Shown piece by piece: positions 5,845 through 11,667 of a DNA stretch of 11,667 nt (within the stretch, counting starts at the first letter, position 1; the number at the start of each line of letters is the position of its first letter). Source of the DNA: Acidobacteriota bacterium (GTDB taxonomy: Bacteria; Acidobacteriota; Vicinamibacteria; Vicinamibacterales; Vicinamibacteraceae); the NCBI GenBank assembly GCA_023427865.1, contig JAEYZV010000495.1:1-11667 (forward strand). The letters run 5' to 3'. The notes under the pieces were generated by a model. The model worked only from the letters and a program-made list of their open reading frames with translations, had not been told where the DNA came from and ran no database searches. A program made the position numbers and the translations under genes.

Positions 5845-7661
5845 TGGGCGCTGCGCACACGTACGCCTACGACGTCCTGATCGTCGGCGCAGGTGGCGCC
5901 GGCCTGCGCGCGGCAATCGAGGCCGCCAGCGCCGACGTGACGGTGGGGCTGATCTGCAAGTCGCTGCTGGGCAAGGCGCACACCGTGATGGCCGAGGGCG
6001 GGATGGCCGCGGCGATGGGCCACAACGACGATCGTGACAGCTGGCATGTGCACTTCGCCGACACGATGCGCGGCGGGCAGTACGTCAACAACTGGCGCAT
6101 GGCCGAGCTCCATGCGCGCGAGGCGCCCGATCGCGTGCGGGAACTCGAGGCCTGGGGCGCGGTGTTCGATCGCACGCCCGACGGCCGTATCAACCAGCGC
6201 AACTTCGGTGGGCATCGCTACCCGCGGCTCGCCCACGTCGGCGACCGCACCGGGCTCGAGCTCATTCGCACGCTCCAGGACCACACGATTCATCTCGGCG
6301 TCATCGTCCACATGGAGCACACGGTCGTGGACCTGCTCATGGATGCCGGACGCGTGGCAGGCGCGCTGGCGTACGACCGCGAGCGGGGCCGCTTCCATGC
6401 CTTCGCCGCCAAGGCCGTGGTCCTCGCCACCGGCGGCGTCGGTCGCGCCTACAAGATCACGAGCAACAGCTGGGAGGGCACCGGCGACGGTCACGCCCTC
6501 GCCTACCGGGCGGGCGCCGACCTGATCGACATGGAGTTCGTGCAGTTCCATCCCACCGGCATGGTGTGGCCGCCGTCGGTGAAGGGCATCCTCGTCACCG
6601 AGGGCGTGCGTGGTGAAGGTGGCGTGCTCAAGAACAACGAGGGCCGCCGCTTCATGTTCGACGACATCCCCGAGAACTACCGCTCGCAGACCGCCGCCGA
6701 TCCCGAGGAGGGATGGCGGTACACGCAGGGCGACCGTTCGGCGCGTCGCCCGCCCGAACTGCTGACGCGCGATCACGTGGCCCGCTGCATCCGCCGCGAG
6801 GTCAGGGCCGGACGCGGCAGCCCGCACGGCGGCGTCTTCCTCGACATCGCGTGGATCAAGGAGAAGCTGCCGGGCGCGGCCGAACACATCAAGCGCAAGC
6901 TGCCCAGCATGTACCACCAGTTCAAGGAACTGGCCGACCTCGACATCACGCGCGAGCCGATGGAGGTCGGGCCGACCACGCACTACATCATGGGCGGCAT
7001 CCGCGTCGATGCCGACACGCAGGCCACCACCGTCCCCGGCCTGTTTGCCGCGGGCGAGTGCGCCGCTGGCATCAACGGTGCGAATCGGCTCGGCGGCAAC
7101 TCGCTGTCCGATCTCATCGTCTTCGGCAAGCGTGCCGGGGAGTACGCGGCGGTGCACGCGAAACAGCAGCCGGCGCCTCGACTCGACGAGGGCGCCATCG
7201 AGGCCGCGATGCGCGCGGCGCTCGCGCCCTTCGATCGGGGGACGGCCGGCGAGAACCCGTACAAGGTGCAGCAGGATCTCCAGGAGACGATGCAGGACCT
7301 GGTCGGCATCGTGCGGGTGGAGGACGAGATGCAGGAGGCGCTGGTGCGGCTCGACGTGCTTGGCCAGCGCGCCGATCGAAGCGGCGTGGACGGGCATCGC
7401 GAGTACCACACCGGCTGGCATGCGTGCCTCGACCTGCGCAACCTGCTCGCCGTGTCCGAGGCCATCACGCGCTCGGCCCTCGAACGCCGCGAGAGCCGCG
7501 GCGGGCACTTCCGCGACGACTACCCGGACAAGGCCGCCGAATACGGCACCTTCAACATCGTCGTGCGGCGTGGGGAGGACGGCGCGATGCAGGTCGGCAG
7601 GCAGCCGATCCCGCCGATGCCGGAGGAACTGACGCGGATCATCGAGGAACAGGCCCAATGA
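5844..7661 (+). CDS. sdhA: Succinate dehydrogenase flavoprotein subunit
   Basis: 605 residues, catalytic subunit that oxidises succinate to fumarate with covalently bound FAD on the cytoplasmic side. Seen: the Rossmann dinucleotide motif VGAGGAG (14-20); KAHTVMAEGG with His46, the residue expected to carry the FAD 8-alpha link; FHPTG with substrate-site His236; EGVRGEGG with Arg256, the proposed proton-transfer arginine; HYIMGG with His380; and NRLGGNSLSD with substrate-site Arg415. The C-terminal helical domain has the DLRNLL and RRESRGGHFRDDYP motifs usual for the family. Every key residue is present, so the enzyme should be active. It begins at the overlapping ATG 5844, and its stop overlaps the sdhB start (ATGA, 7658-7661). 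Fumarate reductase activity cannot be excluded from sequence alone. Confidence 0.96.
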   Translation: MGAAHTYAYDVLIVGAGGAGLRAAIEAASADVTVGLICKSLLGKAHTVMAEGGMAAAMGHNDDRDSWHVHFADTMRGGQYVNNWRMAELHAREAPDRVRELEAWGAVFDRTPDGRINQRNFGGHRYPRLAHVGDRTGLELIRTLQDHTIHLGVIVHMEHTVVDLLMDAGRVAGALAYDRERGRFHAFAAKAVVLATGGVGRAYKITSNSWEGTGDGHALAYRAGADLIDMEFVQFHPTGMVWPPSVKGILVTEGVRGEGGVLKNNEGRRFMFDDIPENYRSQTAADPEEGWRYTQGDRSARRPPELLTRDHVARCIRREVRAGRGSPHGGVFLDIAWIKEKLPGAAEHIKRKLPSMYHQFKELADLDITREPMEVGPTTHYIMGGIRVDADTQATTVPGLFAAGECAAGINGANRLGGNSLSDLIVFGKRAGEYAAVHAKQQPAPRLDEGAIEAAMRAALAPFDRGTAGENPYKVQQDLQETMQDLVGIVRVEDEMQEALVRLDVLGQRADRSGVDGHREYHTGWHACLDLRNLLAVSEAITRSALERRESRGGHFRDDYPDKAAEYGTFNIVVRRGEDGAMQVGRQPIPPMPEELTRIIEEQAQ

Positions 7662-8407
7662 CGACGCAGGCGACGTTCCGGATCTGGCGCGGCGGCGGGG
7701 AGCAGCCAGGCGCGTTCGTGGACTACGCCACCGCCGTCTCCGAGGGGATGGTGGTGCTCGACGCCGTCCACCGCATCCAGGCCGAGCAGGCCCCCGACCT
7801 CGCCTGCCGCTGGAACTGCAAGGCGGGAAAGTGCGGATCGTGCTCCGCCGAAATCAACGGCCGGCCCCGCCTCATGTGCATGACGCGCCTGAACACGCTC
7901 GACCTCGACGCGCCGGTGACGGTCGAGCCCATGCGCGCGTTCCCGCTGCTCAAGGATCTCGTCACCGACGTGTCGGTGAACTTCCGCACGAAGCCACGCC
8001 TGGCGAAGTTCGCGCCGCGCCCGCCCGACGCGCCCGACGGCACGTGGCGCATGGCCCAGCGCGACGTCGATCGCGTGCAGGAGTTCCGCAAGTGCATCGA
8101 GTGCTTCCTGTGCCAGGACGTGTGTCACGTCATCCGCGACCACGCCGGACACGAGCACGGCTTCATCGGGCCGCGACACTTCGTCTATGCCGCCGCCCTG
8201 GAGATGCACCCGCTCGACACCGGTGATCGGCTGCGCGAGTTGAAGAATCGCGACGGGCTCGGCTACTGCAACATCACCAAGTGCTGCACCACGGTGTGCC
8301 CCGAGCACATCCACATCACCGACAACGCGATCATCCCGCTCAAGGAACGGGTCGTCGATCGCTTCTACGACCCGGTGACCCGCCTGCTGCGGATGATCAG
8401 GTCCTGA
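7658..8407 (+). CDS. sdhB: Succinate dehydrogenase iron-sulfur subunit
   Basis: 249 residues, carrying electrons from the flavin of SdhA to the quinone site at SdhC. The N-terminal plant-type ferredoxin domain has a [2Fe-2S] site C54-x4-C59-x2-C62...C74. The C-terminal domain has the [4Fe-4S] site C146-x2-C149-x2-C152 with C214 before Pro, and the [3Fe-4S] site C156, C204, C210. Extra cysteines Cys50 and Cys209 sit beside these ligands. After C156 the sequence runs HVIRDH and lacks the SFWW tryptophans that contact quinone in E. coli SdhB, so the quinone pocket must be built differently. This agrees with the Sdh1-like membrane subunit. Translation should be coupled to sdhA through the four-base overlap. 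Confidence 0.95.
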   Translation: MTTQATFRIWRGGGEQPGAFVDYATAVSEGMVVLDAVHRIQAEQAPDLACRWNCKAGKCGSCSAEINGRPRLMCMTRLNTLDLDAPVTVEPMRAFPLLKDLVTDVSVNFRTKPRLAKFAPRPPDAPDGTWRMAQRDVDRVQEFRKCIECFLCQDVCHVIRDHAGHEHGFIGPRHFVYAAALEMHPLDTGDRLRELKNRDGLGYCNITKCCTTVCPEHIHITDNAIIPLKERVVDRFYDPVTRLLRMIRS

Positions 8408-8455
8408 CGCAGGGACCATCGAGAGCGTCGATCGACCCCGGTTTGGAGGTGACAC

Positions 8456-8959
8456 ATGTTCGAGCTGAAACCGCTGTCTCTCGCCGCCGTCCCGGCCGCG
8501 CTCGCCAAGGCGGAGCGCTACCGGCTGCTCAACGAGCCGGGCCAGAGCGAGAGCATCTGCGAGGACGTGCTGCGCGCCGATCCCGGCAACCATCAGGCGC
8601 TCGTCACGCTCATCCTGGCGCTCTCGGACGACCTCGCGCACCACCACGGCCGCTCCCTCGCCCGGGCCCGGGAGCTGGTCGCCCAGCTGCCGACCGAGTA
8701 CGAGCGGCTGTACTACAGCGGGCTGCTCGCCGAGCGGCAGGGGCGGGCGCTGCTGGGGCACGGCGGGCCGCCAGCGCACGCGAGCGCGGGGTGGCTGCGC
8801 GAGGCGATGGAGGCCTTCGAGCGGGCCGAGGCCCTGCGGCCGGCCGACAACGACGAGGCACGGTTGCGGTGGAACGCGTGTGCCCGGCTGTTCAACGAGC
8901 AGCCGTCGCTGCTCGTCGACATGGACGAGGACGAGCGGAGCCCAATCACGGGTGAGTGA
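8456..8959 (+). CDS. Small TPR-like helical repeat protein
   Basis: 167 residues, no signal peptide, predicted soluble and helical. Two TPR-like units are visible. The first is around 20-50 (RYRLLNEPGQSESICEDVLRADPGNHQALV). The second is around 112-140 (WLREAMEAFERAEALRPADNDEARLRWN). Between them is a helix pair with ELVAQLPTEYERLYYSGLLAERQG. Such repeats bind protein partners, and no catalytic motif is present. The gene starts 48 bases after sdhB with a near-perfect ribosome-binding site (GGAGGTGA, 8445-8452), so it is probably the last gene of the sdh operon. It may be an assembly or accessory protein for the complex, but that is inference from position only. The C-terminus is acidic (DMDEDE). 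Confidence 0.82.
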   Translation: MFELKPLSLAAVPAALAKAERYRLLNEPGQSESICEDVLRADPGNHQALVTLILALSDDLAHHHGRSLARARELVAQLPTEYERLYYSGLLAERQGRALLGHGGPPAHASAGWLREAMEAFERAEALRPADNDEARLRWNACARLFNEQPSLLVDMDEDERSPITGE

Positions 8960-8972
8960 TTCGAGCCGCGCG

Positions 8973-8987
8973 GGCCCGGCGCGGGCC
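8973..8987. terminator. GC-rich hairpin between the TPR-like gene and purE
   Basis: GGCCCG (8973-8978) and CGGGCC (8982-8987) form a perfect six-pair stem with a GCG loop, 13 bases after the TPR-like gene stop. No run of T follows, so it is at best a weak or factor-assisted terminator. The surrounding bases are almost all G and C, so it may also be a chance match. Confidence 0.3.
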
Positions 8988-9002
8988 GGCGCCGCCGTCC
9001 AC

Positions 9003-9008
9003 GGTAGA
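9003..9008 (+). promoter_or_regulatory. -10-like element of purE, short-leader or leaderless start
   Basis: TAGACT in the context ACGGTAGACTCAG lies 11 bases before the purE ATG at 9020. It keeps the T, A, A and T positions of a -10 box, and no convincing -35 is present about 17 bases upstream. The bases between it and the ATG hold no ribosome-binding site. Transcription starting about seven bases downstream would give an mRNA with almost no leader. Confidence 0.45.
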
Positions 9009-9019
9009 CTCAGTGCCGC

Positions 9020-9513
<494 letters not shown>

Positions 9514-9514
<1 letters not shown>

Positions 9515-10659
9515 TGCGCACCATCCTCCCAGGCGCGACGGTCGGCGTGCTCGGCAGCGGCCAGCTCGGCCGCATGTTCACGATTGCCGCACGCCGGCTC
9601 GGCTACCGCGTCCACACGTTCTCGCCGGACCAGGATTCACCGACCGGGCAGGTGGCCGATCACGAGATCGCCGCCTCCTACGACGACCTCGAGGCGATCG
9701 CCGCGTTCGCGCGCGAGGTCGCGGCCGTGACGTTCGAGTTCGAGAACGTGCCGTCGTCCACCGTCGATGCGCTCGGGCCCGACGTGGTCGTCCGCCCCTC
9801 CGGACACGTGCTGCACACCACGCAGCACCGGGTGCGCGAGAAGCAGTTCCTTGCCGGCGCGGGCATTCCCGTCGCGCCCTTCACGATCGTGGAGACCGCC
9901 GAGGGCCTGCAGGCAGGCATCGAGCGCATCGGCGCGCCCGCGATCCTGAAGACGGCAAGCTTCGGCTACGACGGCAAGGGGCAGGCGCGGATCGCCCGGG
10001 CTGCGGATGCGCTGGCTGCGTGGGAGACGATCGGCCGACAGCCTGCCGTCCTCGAACAGGTGATCGACTTCGCGTGCGAGGTGTCGGTCGTTGTCGCGCG
10101 CGGCCACGACGGCACGGTGGTCGACTACGGCGCGATCGAGAACGCGCACGCGCGTCACATCCTCGACGTCTCGGTGTGGCCCGCGCGCGTTGCCGATGAA
10201 ACGGCGCGCGAGGCTGTGCGGGTCGCCCGCGCCGCCTGCGAAGCGCTCGACGTCGTCGGCGTGCTCTGCGTCGAGATGTTCGTCACGGGTGACGGCGGCG
10301 TGATCGTGAACGAGCTCGCGCCACGTCCGCACAATTCCGGGCACCTCACGATAGACGCGCACGTCACCTGCCAGTTCGAACAGCAGTTGCGTGCCGTGTG
10401 CGGCCTGCCGCTCGGCTCGACGCGCGCCCACGCGCCGGCGGCGGCGATGGCGAACCTGCTTGGCGACGAGTGGGCGCACGGTGAGCCTGACTGGGCGTCG
10501 GCCCTCGCGCTCCCCGGCGTCAAGCTGCACCTCTATGGGAAATCGGAGGCGCGACCCGGCCGGAAGATGGGTCACCTCACGGTTACGGGCGAAACCCCCG
10601 CCGAGGCCGAAGCGCTGGCTCGTGAGGCCAGGGTACGCCTGCGTCCCGTTAGACGGTAG
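9514..10659 (+). CDS. purK: N5-carboxyaminoimidazole ribonucleotide synthetase (ATP-grasp)
   Basis: 381 residues, near the family norm. It converts AIR, bicarbonate and ATP to N5-CAIR, which PurE then rearranges. Seen: an N-terminal nucleotide-binding fold with GVLGSGQLGRM (11-21) and the conserved FEFENVP. The ATP-grasp core has LKTASFGYDGKGQ (Lys146 and the glycine-rich loop), and the metal-binding end is VNELAPRPHNSGH (Glu267 with the Arg-Pro-His-Asn-Ser-Gly-His signature of PurK). The C-terminal domain includes KLHLYGKSEARPGRKMGH. All expected motifs are present. It is coupled to purE by the TGATG overlap. Having both genes shows the organism uses the ATP-dependent bacterial route and not direct carboxylation by a class II PurE. 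Confidence 0.96.
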
Positions 10660-10800
10660 TCGCTCCTCTTCGCGATCTGCTCGCAGTGCCGACGTCGTCG
10701 TCAGGGACGGTGCGCCGAGGCTGTGGGCCGGTCCAGCGCGGCCGGAGGTCGAGGGCACGGCATTCACCGATCCAACCGGCAGTGCCGATTGCCCGGGGTG

Positions 10801-11535
10801 ATGTCCAACCCGATGGCACCTACCGCGATGTGCCCGGGCTGCGGTTTCGCCATGGACACGGTGGGCCTGACGGCGCGGTACGGCCGCGTGCTGCAGGTCG
10901 ACGTGTGCGATGGCTGCAGCGGCCTCTGGTTCGACCACCTCGAAAGCCAGCAGCTCACGCCCGGCGCTACGCTGAAGCTGCTCGAACGGCTGACGCTGCG
11001 CCCGTCGCGCGCCCTGCAGGCACGGTCGCCGTGCCCCCGCTGCCGCCAGGCGCTGCAGGAAGTCAACGACCAGCAGCGCGCGACGCGCTTCACCTACCGG
11101 CGGTGCCCGTCCGGCCACGGCCGGTTCATCACGTCGTACCACTTCCTCCGCGAGAAGCACCTGGTGCGCGAACTCACGGCCGCCGAGGTGACCAGGCTGC
11201 GCCAGTCGATTCGTCAGGTCAACTGCGTGAACTGCGGCGCGCCCGTGGCGCTCGGAGACACGCTGGCGTGCGGTCACTGCAGCACGCCCGTGTCGATGGT
11301 CGATCCACAGCAACTGAGTCGCGAGCTGGCCCTGCTCGCCCGGGCCCCCGACGACTCGCGGCAGGTCGACCCCACGCTTTCTATCAGGCTCGCGCAGGAG
11401 CGTGCGGCCGCCGAGCGCACCTGGGCGAGCCTGTCCGGCGAACGTACGTGGCTGGAGGACATCATGCAGCCCGACACGACAACCAGGGACGTCGTGCGCA
11501 TCGCGCGCCGCGTGATGGGGCAGCGGGTGCAGTGA
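10801..11535 (+). CDS. Triple zinc-site protein with N-terminal zf-TFIIB domain
   Basis: 244 residues, no signal peptide or membrane segment. Three Cys/His clusters are visible. The first is C11-x2-C14...C36-x2-C39 followed by GLWFDHLE, the zf-TFIIB type signature found in bacterial zinc-ribbon proteins. The second is C78-x2-C81...C102-x3-H106, a less regular site. The third is C142-x2-C145...C157-x2-C160, a rubredoxin-like knuckle. The C-terminal 75 residues are helical and charged with no motif. The family role is unsettled, and binding to nucleic acid or protein is possible. The start is uncertain: ATG 10801 directly abuts GGGGTG, ATG 10813 is further from it and still precedes the first Cys, and GTG 10723 would add 26 unconserved-looking residues. 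It lies 141 bases after purK on the same strand. Confidence 0.82.
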   Translation: MSNPMAPTAMCPGCGFAMDTVGLTARYGRVLQVDVCDGCSGLWFDHLESQQLTPGATLKLLERLTLRPSRALQARSPCPRCRQALQEVNDQQRATRFTYRRCPSGHGRFITSYHFLREKHLVRELTAAEVTRLRQSIRQVNCVNCGAPVALGDTLACGHCSTPVSMVDPQQLSRELALLARAPDDSRQVDPTLSIRLAQERAAAERTWASLSGERTWLEDIMQPDTTTRDVVRIARRVMGQRVQ

Positions 11536-11536
11536 C

Positions 11537-11585
11537 GGACGACGGACGAAGGAGGAAGGACGAAGGAGGAAGGACGGAGGAGGAA
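11537..11585. repeat. Purine-rich tandem heptad repeat (GGACGAA/GGAGGAA, seven units)
   Basis: Directly after the zinc-protein stop, seven consecutive seven-base units read GGACGAC, GGACGAA, GGAGGAA, GGACGAA, GGAGGAA, GGACGGA and GGAGGAA. The two unit types alternate, so the array also reads as a 14-base repeat from 11547 to 11588. The + strand is nearly all purine. It shares the seven-base period and GGA phase with the repeat at 3073-3107, although the unit differs. Function unknown. Confidence 0.85.
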
Positions 11586-11618
11586 GGCCCGGGAACAGGT
11601 ACGTAGCCGTCGGGCCCT

Positions 11619-11643
11619 GCCCGCCGGTCGCGTCCGGGCGGGC
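11619..11643 (+). terminator. GC-rich hairpin downstream of the zinc-protein gene
   Basis: GCCCGCCGG (11619-11627) pairs with CCGGGCGGGC (11634-11643) with one bulged base and a six-base loop TCGCGT. It lies about 80 bases after the zinc-protein stop and is followed by CCTTCC, not a real T run. It may end the transcript, but the evidence is structural only and GC content here is extreme. The rest of the window to 11667 is GC-rich with no gene that I can support. Confidence 0.4.
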
Positions 11644-11667
11644 CCTTCCGGGCCGCCCTCGGGGGCG

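Noticed and set aside
5793..7658. A 621-codon minus-strand open frame opposite sdhA
   Set aside because: sdhA has every catalytic motif. The antisense frame has no recognisable fold and follows from codon bias.
8427..8436. Palindrome GTCGATCGAC between sdhB and the TPR-like gene as an operator
   Set aside because: A ten-base GC-rich palindrome with GATC is likely by chance, and no second copy or regulator gene is present.
10660..10800. A regulatory RNA or terminator after purK
   Set aside because: I see only short, imperfect inverted repeats and no T run, so nothing in these 141 bases can be supported.
9637..11313. A 558-codon minus-strand open frame over purK and the zinc-protein gene
   Set aside because: Same reason: a shadow of two supported genes, with no motif.

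Overview
This is a GC-rich, densely coded bacterial chromosome segment with short gaps and several start/stop overlaps. No rRNA, tRNA, IS element or CRISPR array is visible. The organism is probably a soil bacterium. An Acidobacteriota, perhaps Vicinamibacteria-like, is my best guess from the high GC, the C-A-B succinate dehydrogenase order with a five-helix membrane subunit, and the caspase plus effector-associated-domain genes. This assignment is an inference only.

Left block (1-2789, + strand): the tail of an unidentified gene, then three tightly linked genes. They are a free-standing caspase-like (C14) protease with an intact His/Cys dyad, a membrane protein with a cytoplasmic N-terminal Effector-Associated Domain 1 (EAD1) and a predicted periplasmic domain, and a lipoprotein. 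This resembles a conflict or cell-death signalling cassette that spans the envelope, and it is the most novel part of the window.

Middle block (2764-5040, - strand): a DUF1330-family small protein and a SulP/SLC26 anion transporter with a STAS domain. Between them lies a seven-base tandem repeat that also matches the G-quadruplex pattern. The SulP start codon is doubtful: the only strong ribosome-binding site sits in front of an ACG codon.

Right block (5041-10659, + strand): sdhC-sdhA-sdhB, encoding succinate dehydrogenase with one long membrane subunit like mycobacterial Sdh1, followed by a small TPR-like protein gene. Next come purE and purK, which overlap by one base and encode the two steps from AIR to CAIR in purine synthesis. 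purE has a -10-like element close to its ATG and no ribosome-binding site.

Right end (10660-11667): a protein with three zinc-binding Cys/His clusters, the first of zf-TFIIB type, then a second seven-base purine-rich repeat and a GC-rich hairpin. The sdh, pur and SulP genes are housekeeping or transport functions. The left cassette and the two heptad repeats are the accessory features.
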